From an uncultured Spartobacteria bacterium (GTDB taxonomy: Bacteria > Verrucomicrobiota > Verrucomicrobiia > Chthoniobacterales > Terrimicrobiaceae), in the NCBI GenBank assembly GCA_937919825.1, contig CALFPA010000123.1, forward strand, positions 1 through 61,000: a DNA stretch of 61,000 nt, written 5' to 3'. Position numbers and translations under genes: made by a program. The notes below the pieces were generated by a model. The model made no database searches and was not told where the DNA came from. It saw nothing but the letters and a program-made list of their open reading frames with translations. Of the stretch, positions 33,130 through 41,062 are shown piece by piece (position 1 is the stretch's first letter; the number at the start of each line of letters is the position of its first letter).

Positions 33130-34218
33130 CTATTTTTTAAAGAAACCAATCGCGGTGACGAGATCCAGCGCGCGCTGAAGCACCGTGTCGCGAAGCGTTG
33201 GCGCCTCTTTCTCGCTGGCCTCCCCGCTGATTTCGGGGTTCGTATTCGCCACGAGCGCTGCTTCGTTCAGCCGCGGCGGATCGACATCAAACGCAAATCT
33301 CCCCACGCCCTCTTTTCCGGCCTGATCAAAAATCTTGTCCCGGGTCTCGCGATCGAACCGCACGACAATATCAGGCGACACGCCCTTGGGAAAAAGCCCA
33401 CCGCTTTTCGGCGTCGACGCTTGAGATACCGCCACACGCACGGAACGCCCCCCACCGAGCGGGAAGTCCGCGAATTCCACCGCCGCGCCAGCGGTTGGAG
33501 CTCCGACCAACATCGCCTTCGCATTGTCGCGAAGCGTGGCCGCCAAAACCTCGGCCTGGCCTTGCGTGTCGGAATCGATCAGCACCACGAGAACGCCCTC
33601 AAAGACTGGCGCGCCGTCGTTCGTAACAATCCGCTCCTGTTTGGCATTCGGTTTTTGAACTGTGAAAAGAACCCCGCCCTTGGGACAAAATCTCTTCGCA
33701 AATTCCGCGCTGCCATCAAATCCCGGCTCCACCGGAATGCCCCGCAAATCCAGAATCACCGCACCCAAGGATTTCTCCCCAAAATTTTTCAGCGTCGTTT
33801 CGAATTGCGTGAGTGCGGAGGAGTCCAATTTCCCCGGCCGAATGTAGCCCGCGCGTCCATCGAGGATTTCCGCTAGAAATGGAAAACCCGCCGCCGTTTC
33901 TGGCTTGGCGTCCGTTTCAACAATCGAAACCCCCGGCCCCAACTGCAAAATCAGCCCCTGCAAAAGCGCACGCTGGCCCGCCTTTTCGAGTTGCTCGGAA
34001 GAAAGAAAATTTGCGCGCGCGGCCTCCAAGGCTTTTTGCACCTGCGCGTCATCGAGCGAGTCGACCGAATGATTCGACTCCACAGCCTGCGCCACCGAGA
34101 TCAAAAAAAGGCCCGCAATACCCAGAACAATAGCTTTGCGAAAATGGCGGGCTTTCAAAACCCTCTTAAGAAAGAACTCTGCGCCCTCTGTGGTCAATTC
34201 CTGGAGAAACCTCATCAC
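33130..34218 (-). CDS. S41 (tail-specific protease)-like protein lacking catalytic residues
   Basis: An N-terminal membrane or signal helix (about residues 28-46) is followed by a protein with the C-terminal processing protease fold. AVILDLRGIPV matches the conserved AVILDLRGNPGG segment, and VVLIDSDTQGQAEVLAATLRD and AMLVGAPTAGAA match the active-site region. The catalytic Ser of SASASE is G220 and the Lys of GEKTFGKG is P241 (counting from 34218), so proteolysis is unlikely. The GTG at 34218 overlaps the purD stop as GTGA. A TTG at 34158 behind AAGAGG would skip residues encoded by a dispersed repeat. Confidence 0.7.
   Translation of the reverse strand: MMRFLQELTTEGAEFFLKRVLKARHFRKAIVLGIAGLFLISVAQAVESNHSVDSLDDAQVQKALEAARANFLSSEQLEKAGQRALLQGLILQLGPGVSIVETDAKPETAAGFPFLAEILDGRAGYIRPGKLDSSALTQFETTLKNFGEKSLGAVILDLRGIPVEPGFDGSAEFAKRFCPKGGVLFTVQKPNAKQERIVTNDGAPVFEGVLVVLIDSDTQGQAEVLAATLRDNAKAMLVGAPTAGAAVEFADFPLGGGRSVRVAVSQASTPKSGGLFPKGVSPDIVVRFDRETRDKIFDQAGKEGVGRFAFDVDPPRLNEAALVANTNPEISGEASEKEAPTLRDTVLQRALDLVTAIGFFKK
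34177..34200 (-). repeat. Dispersed ACCACAGAGG-type repeat, copy 3 (inside the S41-like 5' end)
   Basis: Minus strand GAATTGACCACAGAGGGCGC followed by AGAG. It encodes residues of the form QELTTEGAE if the S41-like gene starts at 34218. Other copies are intergenic, which makes the true start of that gene uncertain. Confidence 0.7.
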
Positions 34219-35477
34219 GCGCCAATATCATTCCGACGCTGGATGCCGTCGAAGAAAATTCGATCGGCGGCGAGGTAGCCTTGTCGCCTGGCCTCGTCGA
34301 GATCCGCCCCCAAGGCAGTGACTCCCAGCACACGCCCGCCATTCGTGAGGATTTGGCCATCGACCGCCTTCGCACCCGCGTGAAAAATCTTCACTCCCTC
34401 TAACTCTCCAGCCGCATCGAGGCCCGAAATCACTTGGCCCTTCTCGTAGGATCCGGGATAGCCGCCAGAAGCCAGAATCACGCAGACCGCCGCGCGGGCA
34501 TCCCACTCGGGACTCACCTCGGCCAGCGCTCCATCCGCAGTCGCCTCGAGCAGTGGCAGCAAGTCGGAACTCAACCGCCGCACCAGCACCTGCGTCTCGG
34601 GATCGCCCCAGCGGCAGTTGAACTCCAGAACCTTCGGCCCCTCGGCTGTGAGCATCAACCCGGGAAACAACATCCCGCGAAAAGCAATCCCGTCCTTTTG
34701 AATCCCCGCCAAAAATGGATCCAAAATCTCCCGGCAAATCCTCGCGCGCAGGGTCTTGTCCACCGAGCCCGAGGGCGAAATCGTCCCCATGCCGCCGGTG
34801 TTCGGGCCGAGGTTTCCGTCAAAAGCCTTCTTGTGGTCGCGGCAGTCGGGCAGGAGCAAATACGACGAGCCATCCACCAGCGCGTGGATCGAGCACTCGA
34901 CTCCCTCCAAAAATTCCTCCACCACGATGCGCTTCCCGGCCGCGCCGAACGCGCCGTCCTCGAGACACATCCGCACCGCCCCCTCCGCCTCGGCGAGGTT
35001 TTGGGCAATGATCACGCCCTTGCCGAGCGCGAGCCCGTCGGCCTTCACGACCAGCGGGTATTTTGCAGAGCGACAAAAATCCAGCGCCTCCGCGCAGTCG
35101 GTGAACTCCCGGTAATCCGCTGTCGGGATTCCATGGCGACGCATGAATTCCTTCGCGAATGCCTTCGAGGATTCGAGTCGCGCGGCGGCGGCGGGTGGAC
35201 CAAAAATTTTCAGCCCCGCTTTTTGAAATGCATCCACGACTCCGGCAGCCAACGCGTCATCCGGTCCAACAATGGTGAAATCAATCCGATTCGACTTCGC
35301 AAACTCGACGAGTTTTTCCACATCCTCCGCCGCGATCGCGACATTCTCCCCGAGTTGCGCGGTGCCAGAGTTCCCTGGTGCGGCGTAAAGTTTTTCGATC
35401 TGCGGCGACTGTGAGAGTTTCCATGCCAGCGCGTGCTCGCGCCCGCCGGAACCCGTGACGAGAACCCGTTTCTTCAT
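34215..35477 (-). CDS. purD: Phosphoribosylamine-glycine ligase
   Basis: PurD joins phosphoribosylamine and glycine using ATP in purine synthesis. The ATG at 35477 gives 420 residues and overlaps the upstream lipoprotein stop as ATGA. Motifs are VTGSGGREHALAWKL (about 6-20), VVKADGLALGKGV (ATP-grasp, about 140-152), GPNTGGMGTISP (about 222-233) and EFNCRWGDPETQ (about 283-294). Longer open frames upstream translate other genes out of frame. Confidence 0.96.
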   Translation of the reverse strand: MKKRVLVTGSGGREHALAWKLSQSPQIEKLYAAPGNSGTAQLGENVAIAAEDVEKLVEFAKSNRIDFTIVGPDDALAAGVVDAFQKAGLKIFGPPAAAARLESSKAFAKEFMRRHGIPTADYREFTDCAEALDFCRSAKYPLVVKADGLALGKGVIIAQNLAEAEGAVRMCLEDGAFGAAGKRIVVEEFLEGVECSIHALVDGSSYLLLPDCRDHKKAFDGNLGPNTGGMGTISPSGSVDKTLRARICREILDPFLAGIQKDGIAFRGMLFPGLMLTAEGPKVLEFNCRWGDPETQVLVRRLSSDLLPLLEATADGALAEVSPEWDARAAVCVILASGGYPGSYEKGQVISGLDAAGELEGVKIFHAGAKAVDGQILTNGGRVLGVTALGADLDEARRQGYLAADRIFFDGIQRRNDIGA

Positions 35478-36166
35478 CGATTGAATGCAAGGGTGACCGG
35501 CTGCACAGGGAGCATTTGCCTGGAGAAAGTCACCGTGGTGCCCTGCACTCGGCGCACTTCGCCGTGCGACCAATTTCCCGCCGATCCCATCGGAATCACG
35601 ACCTTCGGCTGCAACTGCCCGAGCACCGCTTGCCTCGACTCCCCGCCGAGCGAATCCATCGGCATAAACAAAATATCCACCGATCCCATCTGCGCGAGTT
35701 GATCGGCATCGAACGGCTTCGATTGCCGGCCGAGGAAACAAAACCGCATTCCATCCATCACCCAAGTGTAGGTGAGATTCATGCCATCCACGGAAAAGAT
35801 CTGCGGGTTGCGGTAGGTCGGAATTCCTCGGATCGGAATGCCGGTGATCGTGGCCACACCAATTCCCACGCCGCCGCGCAGGATGGCGGGCTGGTTCTCG
35901 ATCGCGTTGATGTTGTTGGAATCCGGCCTCTCGGTCGTGATGAGGACGATGTCGGTCTTCAGCGGGCTGGGCAAAGTGCGGCCACCGGTTTTGGCCGCGT
36001 AGGGATTCGTGAGGATCGAGGTGCCGATCGGCGAGGTGATGCGGTAGCACTGGTTGCCGAGCCAATCGATGCGCGTGTAGCGCGGTGAGGATTTGGGAGC
36101 CTGGGTTCCCCCTCCGCATCCGGCCAAGGCAAGGACGAGGGCCAGACCAAAAACAAGGCGTCGCAT
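35474..36166 (-). CDS. Lipoprotein with a metallo-beta-lactamase-like fold but no metal ligands
   Basis: The signal peptide MRRLVFGLALVLALAGC has lipobox LAGC. The rest matches UlaG-like beta-lactamase-fold proteins in outline: YTRIDWLGNQCYRI, SILTNPY, DIVLITTERPDSNN, DGMRFCFLG, SVDILFMPMDS and PKVVIPMG. At the T-H-x-H-x-D-H site it reads T77-T-E-R-P-D-S83, so all three histidines are lost. The later His positions (HLGD and PMH in active members) are F-L-G-R and M-G. It is probably not a hydrolase. It lies 2 bases after nuoG and overlaps purD. Confidence 0.8.
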   Translation of the reverse strand: MRRLVFGLALVLALAGCGGGTQAPKSSPRYTRIDWLGNQCYRITSPIGTSILTNPYAAKTGGRTLPSPLKTDIVLITTERPDSNNINAIENQPAILRGGVGIGVATITGIPIRGIPTYRNPQIFSVDGMNLTYTWVMDGMRFCFLGRQSKPFDADQLAQMGSVDILFMPMDSLGGESRQAVLGQLQPKVVIPMGSAGNWSHGEVRRVQGTTVTFSRQMLPVQPVTLAFNR

Positions 36167-36168
36167 GA

Positions 36169-37797
36169 TCAGACGGGAAGCTGAACTCCAAGATCTCCGA
36201 TGCGGCTGATCGTGAGGCCCTGCAACGCGGGAACCTCGCTCGCCATGACCTTGAAAATCTCCTCGATCGAATAAACCCCGTTCGAGCCGCCGACGGCCTG
36301 CACGAGGTCGCGCAAAACCTCCCAGTCGTCGCGAGCCTGCCCGGGCGGTTGGATGGCTTGATTGAGGCGCTGAATGCGGCCCTTGATATTGATCATCGTG
36401 CCGCGCTTCTCGGCCCAGGCACTCGTCGGCAGAACCACCGACGCAAAGGGCGTGGTTTTGTTCGCGAGGATTCCGGCAAAAACCAGCACCTCGAGTTTCT
36501 TCAGCGCTCCCTCGGAAATTCCGCAATCCACGGCGTCCTCACCCAGCACGATCAGTGCCGTGATTTCGCCCGACTCCACACGGCGCGCGATCTCGGAGAG
36601 CTTGCCAGTGGCGAGGCCGAGCAACTTCGCTCCACTCGTGTTCGGGTTTCCATCATCGGAAATCAAAAATCCGTCGCCCTTCTGCGGACGCGGCAACACA
36701 TCGAAATTCTCGATCTTCAGCGCGGAGGCGAGGCGGCGGGCGAGAAAGAGTTCCTCGTTCGTCATCCGCGCGGAAGCGATCATAGCCGTCTTGGCCGGAT
36801 CGCGCCCTTGGAGTTGCTGCGCGGCGGCGGCGATGGCGCGAGGCCATTTCGCAGGCACCTCCTCGTCTTTCACCACGGGCGAGACGAGACGCTCATCGCT
36901 GTGCAGGTAGTGGAAATTCATGCGATGGCTGTCAGGCATCCAGCACGAGTTCACCTCGTCGTTTTCGCGAGGCGTGATGCGGTAAACGATGTTTTCGCGG
37001 CTGCCGATCACGATATTGCAACCCGTGCCACAAGAGACATCGATGGTTTGGGTTTCCTTCAAAAACCACACGCGCATCTTGAAGCGAAAATCTTTGCTCG
37101 TGAGCGCGCCCACCGGGCAGATGTCCACCGTGTTCAGAGAATAATTATTGTCGAGCCGCTTGCCGGGATAGACCGAGAGCGTCGTGTGGCTGCCGCGGTT
37201 CAAGAAGCCGAGCACATCGTCATGCGCGACCTCCTGCATGAAGCGGATGCAGCGCGAGCACATGATGCAGCGCTCATCGTCGAGCACGATCCGCTCGCCG
37301 ATGTCGACGCGCTTCGGTTTTTTCACCTTCTCCTCGCGGAAGCGGGACTCGCCCTTGCCGAACTCGACTGAAAATTCCTGTAAGCGGCACTCGCCCGCCT
37401 GGTCGCAAATCGGGCAATCGAGCGGGTGGTTGATGAGCAAAAATTCCATCACGCCCTTGCGGCACTCCTCCACGAGCGGCGAAGAGGTGCGCACGCCCAT
37501 GCCCTCGGCGACCTCGGCGGCGCAGGAGATTTCAGGCTTTGGACCCCAAGCGATTTCGGGGCGCCCATCCGCTCCCAGCACGGGCTGGCGGTCGGGCGTC
37601 ATCTTCGGGCGGCCGGTCTCGACGAGACACATGCGGCAATTTCCCGGCGTGCTGAGTTTTGGATGGTAGCAGTAGTGCGGGATGTATTTTCCGCTCTTCA
37701 TGCAAGCCTCGATCAAGCGCGTGCCTTTGGGGAATTGCTTCCATTCCCCGTCCACTTGCACATTGACCATCGCCACTGGAGTTGCCGTTTCGCTCAT
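36169..37797 (-). CDS. nuoG: NADH-quinone oxidoreductase subunit G-like protein
   Basis: This 542-residue protein has a 2Fe-2S ferredoxin domain (HYCYHP...GNCRMCLVE, about residues 41-60). The His-Cys cluster site HPLDCPICDQAGEC (about 124-137) and a 4Fe-4S site CIMCSRCIRF...CPVGAL follow. A molybdopterin-like domain with an N7-type region (CGTGCNIVIGS) and SVVLPTSAWAEKRGTMIN comes last. This is the NuoG order of complex I. No other nuo gene is nearby, so the complex must be completed from another locus or this is a related dehydrogenase subunit. The ATG at 37797 excludes a non-coding extension. Confidence 0.88.
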   Translation of the reverse strand: MSETATPVAMVNVQVDGEWKQFPKGTRLIEACMKSGKYIPHYCYHPKLSTPGNCRMCLVETGRPKMTPDRQPVLGADGRPEIAWGPKPEISCAAEVAEGMGVRTSSPLVEECRKGVMEFLLINHPLDCPICDQAGECRLQEFSVEFGKGESRFREEKVKKPKRVDIGERIVLDDERCIMCSRCIRFMQEVAHDDVLGFLNRGSHTTLSVYPGKRLDNNYSLNTVDICPVGALTSKDFRFKMRVWFLKETQTIDVSCGTGCNIVIGSRENIVYRITPRENDEVNSCWMPDSHRMNFHYLHSDERLVSPVVKDEEVPAKWPRAIAAAAQQLQGRDPAKTAMIASARMTNEELFLARRLASALKIENFDVLPRPQKGDGFLISDDGNPNTSGAKLLGLATGKLSEIARRVESGEITALIVLGEDAVDCGISEGALKKLEVLVFAGILANKTTPFASVVLPTSAWAEKRGTMINIKGRIQRLNQAIQPPGQARDDWEVLRDLVQAVGGSNGVYSIEEIFKVMASEVPALQGLTISRIGDLGVQLPV

Positions 37798-37922
37798 GTT
37801 GGAATTCGTTAAAAAACCCGCCAAGGGGTTTGAAAGCGGCAATCTATCGACAGGCCAACCCTGCGAACAAGCAAAAGAAGGGCGGGATCGCCAAGCCGGG
37901 CGGTTCGCGCTTGGATGGGAGC

Positions 37923-38753
37923 ATGAACTTGTTCCGCTGGACCCGCCAAAGCACCGAGGCCATGGAGGAGATTTGGCACCTCCGGCTGGCAACGATCGAT
38001 CCCGAGCGCGTCGTCATGCTCACCAAGCCGGGCTCGAAGGGCCTCACGATCCATGTTTTCGAGGATAAAAAAACTGCCGAGACACTGAAGAAGGACTTCG
38101 GCGGAAAGGTCACGCGGCTTTCCAAGGAAATCTGGACCGGCAATGCCCAACAACCCCGCGCCGCGATTTCCATCCGGGGGCGATTGAGGATTCATTCCGA
38201 TCTGCAATCTTTCCAAAACGACCCAGAGCCCGACCGCGCGATTCTGCTCCCGGCGGGGATGGCCTTTGGCACGGGGGACCACGCGACGACCGCGAGCTGC
38301 CTGCGTTTGCTCTGCGATATCTCCCCCACCCTGCCAGTGAAATGGACCTCACTTGATGCGGGGACGGGAACCGGGATTTTGGCCATCGCAGCGGAAAAAC
38401 TCGGAGCGACCGCCGTCGAGGCGTTCGACTTCGATCCCGTCTGCATCCGCGTGTCGAAGGAAAATGTCCACGCGAACCATTGCAAAAAAATTACCCTTTC
38501 CGTCGCCGACGCCCGACGCGCGGGGAAATTCCAAAAGGCCGATGTCGTGCTGGCGAACCTCTACAGCGAACTCCTCATCGCCTCCGCGCCGGGACTTTTA
38601 AAAAAACTCCGGCCCGTGGGCTGGTTCATTTTCTCGGGAGTTTTGAAAACGCAAATCGGCGAAGTTTGCGGCGTTCTCGAAAACCTCGGCCTCGCGAAGC
38701 CAAAGGTCGTTACGCGCGGCAAATGGTGCGCGGGCATCGCCCGAAAATCATAG
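37923..38753 (+). CDS. prmA: Ribosomal protein L11 methyltransferase
   Basis: PrmA methylates ribosomal protein L11. The ATG at 37923 follows a GGATGGGAG ribosome-binding site and gives 276 residues. Typical motifs are PAGMAFGTGDHATTASCLRL (about 109-128) and SLDAGTGTGILAIAAEKLGA (SAM motif I). VVLANLYSELL replaces the usual NILANPL-type motif IV. The N-terminal L11-recognition domain is short and divergent. The open frame continues upstream to 37782 but overlaps nuoG antisense without protein character. Confidence 0.88.
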   Translation: MNLFRWTRQSTEAMEEIWHLRLATIDPERVVMLTKPGSKGLTIHVFEDKKTAETLKKDFGGKVTRLSKEIWTGNAQQPRAAISIRGRLRIHSDLQSFQNDPEPDRAILLPAGMAFGTGDHATTASCLRLLCDISPTLPVKWTSLDAGTGTGILAIAAEKLGATAVEAFDFDPVCIRVSKENVHANHCKKITLSVADARRAGKFQKADVVLANLYSELLIASAPGLLKKLRPVGWFIFSGVLKTQIGEVCGVLENLGLAKPKVVTRGKWCAGIARKS

Positions 38754-38890
38754 GCAGCAAAATCATTCTACTCGGGGCGTGTAGCGGAATTTTGAAAAAA
38801 ATTCGAGGCGATGGGCGGTGGTGGGATACCTTTTGGTCGAAAGCCGTCCGGCTTCCGCTACGGGACAGAGGGCTCTCGGAGAGGCGAATG

Positions 38891-38947
38891 CCACGGACGA
38901 CACGGCGGTCGTCCCTCCTGGAGGGACCTGCTCCGTCAGGTCCGTGG
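38891..38947. repeat. Nested hairpin (REP-like) between convergent prmA and recG
   Basis: Outer stem CCACGGAC (38891-38898) pairs with GTCCGTGG (38940-38947). Inside it, GTCCCTCC (38911-38918), T, GGAGGGAC (38920-38927) is a perfect 8-bp stem. The surrounding 248-base gap (38754-39001) holds no gene. Its position between converging genes suits a bidirectional terminator or REP element. Its sequence differs from the REP modules near 2.4 and 3.1 kb. Confidence 0.6.
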
Positions 38948-39001
38948 GTAAAAGCCCGTCCTCACGATGGCCCAAAGCACGGAGTCTCGCTCAGACTTCT
39001 C

Positions 39002-41062
39002 TCAGCCTTCCGCCAATTCTTGTGCGACGGCGTGGCGATCGACATGCGCTCGCAGTCGGGCGTTCACGGGCTTTTTCAACTCGGGATCGGTAGCGAGGAT
39101 TTCGCGGGCGGTGCGGCGGGCCTCGGTCATGATGTCGGCATCGCGAACGAGGTCGCCCAACCCGAGCGGCGGCAGGCCAGTTTGAGCGGTTCCGAGGATG
39201 TCGCCAGGCCCGCGGAGCTTCAGGTCGGCCTCGGCGATCTCAAAGCCATCGGTGGTTTTTTCGAGAACCTGCAATTTCTCCAGCGCGGCACCGGTGGCGT
39301 CGTTTTGCAAAAGAATGCACCACGATTTTTCCGAACCGCGCCCGATGCGGCCGCGAAGTTGGTGGATTTGCGATAGGCCGAAACGCCCGGCCTCCTCGAT
39401 GAGCATGATCGTGGCATTCGCCACATCGACTCCGACCTCGATGACCGTGGTGGAAACCAGCACGCTGATTGATCCCTCGCGGAACTTCCGCATCACCGCC
39501 TCCTTCGCGTCGGCATCCATGCGGCCGTGAACGATCCCGACGCCCGCAGGCGCGAGGAGTTGCTTCCACTTTTCAAACTCCGCCGTGGCGGCCTTGAGTT
39601 CGAGTTTCTCGGATTCTTCGACGAGCGGATAAACGATGTAGGCTTGGCGTCCCGCCGCGATTTCGGCGCGGATGAATTCAATAATCGCGGGGAGTTTGGA
39701 TTCGTCGCGAAGCGCGGTGACGATGGCACCACGCCCGGCGGGACGCTCGCGGATAATGGAAACATCGAGGTCGCCGTAAAGCGTCTGCGTGATCGTCCGG
39801 GGAATTGGCGTCGCGGTCATCACGAGCACATCCGGTGCATCGGCGCGGCCGATCAGGCGCGAGCGCTGGAGGACGCCGAATTTGTGCTGCTCGTCGATCA
39901 CAACAAGGCCGAGTTTTTCAAACTCCGCACCCTCGAAGAGGAGGGCGTGCGTGCCCACGACCAGCGGCGGCACCGAGGATTTGGCCGGATTGAAAAGGTC
40001 GGCATCAGAGGAGCCCTCCTTCCGGGCGGAGGTTCGCAACACCACGGGAATCCCGAGCGGGTCGAGAATGCGGCGGAAGTTGAGGTAATGCTGTTCGGCG
40101 AGGATTTGAGTGGGGGCCATTAGCGCGGCCTGCCAACCACTTTCGTGGGCCTGAATCATCGCACGGAGGGCGACGAGCGTTTTGCCCGAACCAACATCAC
40201 CCTGCAGGAGACGATTCATGCGGTGCGGTGCAGCCATGTCAGCGGAAATCTCCGCGATCACCTCGCGCTGCGAGGGCGTGAGCTGGTATGGCAACGCGGC
40301 CTCTATTTTTTCCCAAATCCTCCCCGTGCCGGGACGCGGCACGCCGCCCGAGTTTTTCGCCAGCGTGTGGCGCGAGCAGAGGACGATCTGGATCCCGAGA
40401 AACACATCGCGCACGAGTTGCCGCCGCGCCTCCTCGCACTCGGAAAAGGTTTCGGGAAATTGCACCGCGCGCCACACATCGGGCAGAATTTTTCCCTCCC
40501 CGCGCCACAGCGCCGGAATCGCGGAGAGATCGGTGGATTCGAGCGCGCGGTGGATGAACTCCCGCAACACCCGCGCGGGAATCCCATCGCCCGCGGCGTG
40601 GATCGGAACGATGCGTTCGAAGTGGATCGAGGTGCCTTCCTCGATGACCTCGAACTCCGGATGCTCCATGGCAATTTGTTTCGAGCGCAGGCGGGGTTTT
40701 CCATAGACCACGAGCCGGTCGCCCTGGCCGACCATGTTTTTCACCCAAGGCATGTTGAACCACCGGCACATGAGCGGGCTGCTCAGTAACCCGCCGCCTT
40801 CCTCAACGAGTCGAACCTCGAAAATCGCTCGTCCACCGAAGCGACGGTAGCTGGTTTTTTCAACAACACCGCAAAGGCAAACCGCCGTGTCACTGGCCTG
40901 GTCGGGAAACCGGTCAAACCGCGTGCGGTCCTCGTAGCGGCGGGGAAAGTGCCGGAGCAAATCCTCGAGTGTAAGAAGCCCGAGGCGGCGCAGCGCGGGC
41001 TGGCGCGGACGCGGAATCCATTCGAGGGAGTCCAGCGGCGTCTCCGGCGGGAGCTGGGTCAT
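39002..41062 (-). CDS. recG: ATP-dependent DNA helicase RecG
   Basis: RecG remodels stalled replication forks and Holliday junctions. The ATG at 41062 overlaps the recJ stop as ATGA and gives 686 residues. The N-terminal wedge/OB domain is followed by LLQGDVGSGKT (Walker A, about residue 295), APTQILAEQH (Ia), VIDEQHKFGV (DExH, about 400), MTATPIPRT (III), VLVSTTVIEVGVDVANA (V) and QIHQLRGRIGRG (VI). The ORF continues to 41533 only as an out-of-frame shadow of recJ. Confidence 0.96.
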   Translation of the reverse strand: MTQLPPETPLDSLEWIPRPRQPALRRLGLLTLEDLLRHFPRRYEDRTRFDRFPDQASDTAVCLCGVVEKTSYRRFGGRAIFEVRLVEEGGGLLSSPLMCRWFNMPWVKNMVGQGDRLVVYGKPRLRSKQIAMEHPEFEVIEEGTSIHFERIVPIHAAGDGIPARVLREFIHRALESTDLSAIPALWRGEGKILPDVWRAVQFPETFSECEEARRQLVRDVFLGIQIVLCSRHTLAKNSGGVPRPGTGRIWEKIEAALPYQLTPSQREVIAEISADMAAPHRMNRLLQGDVGSGKTLVALRAMIQAHESGWQAALMAPTQILAEQHYLNFRRILDPLGIPVVLRTSARKEGSSDADLFNPAKSSVPPLVVGTHALLFEGAEFEKLGLVVIDEQHKFGVLQRSRLIGRADAPDVLVMTATPIPRTITQTLYGDLDVSIIRERPAGRGAIVTALRDESKLPAIIEFIRAEIAAGRQAYIVYPLVEESEKLELKAATAEFEKWKQLLAPAGVGIVHGRMDADAKEAVMRKFREGSISVLVSTTVIEVGVDVANATIMLIEEAGRFGLSQIHQLRGRIGRGSEKSWCILLQNDATGAALEKLQVLEKTTDGFEIAEADLKLRGPGDILGTAQTGLPPLGLGDLVRDADIMTEARRTAREILATDPELKKPVNARLRAHVDRHAVAQELAEG

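Noticed and set aside
36349-37371. Plus-strand 340-residue open frame opposite nuoG
   Set aside because: Antisense shadow without domain similarity.
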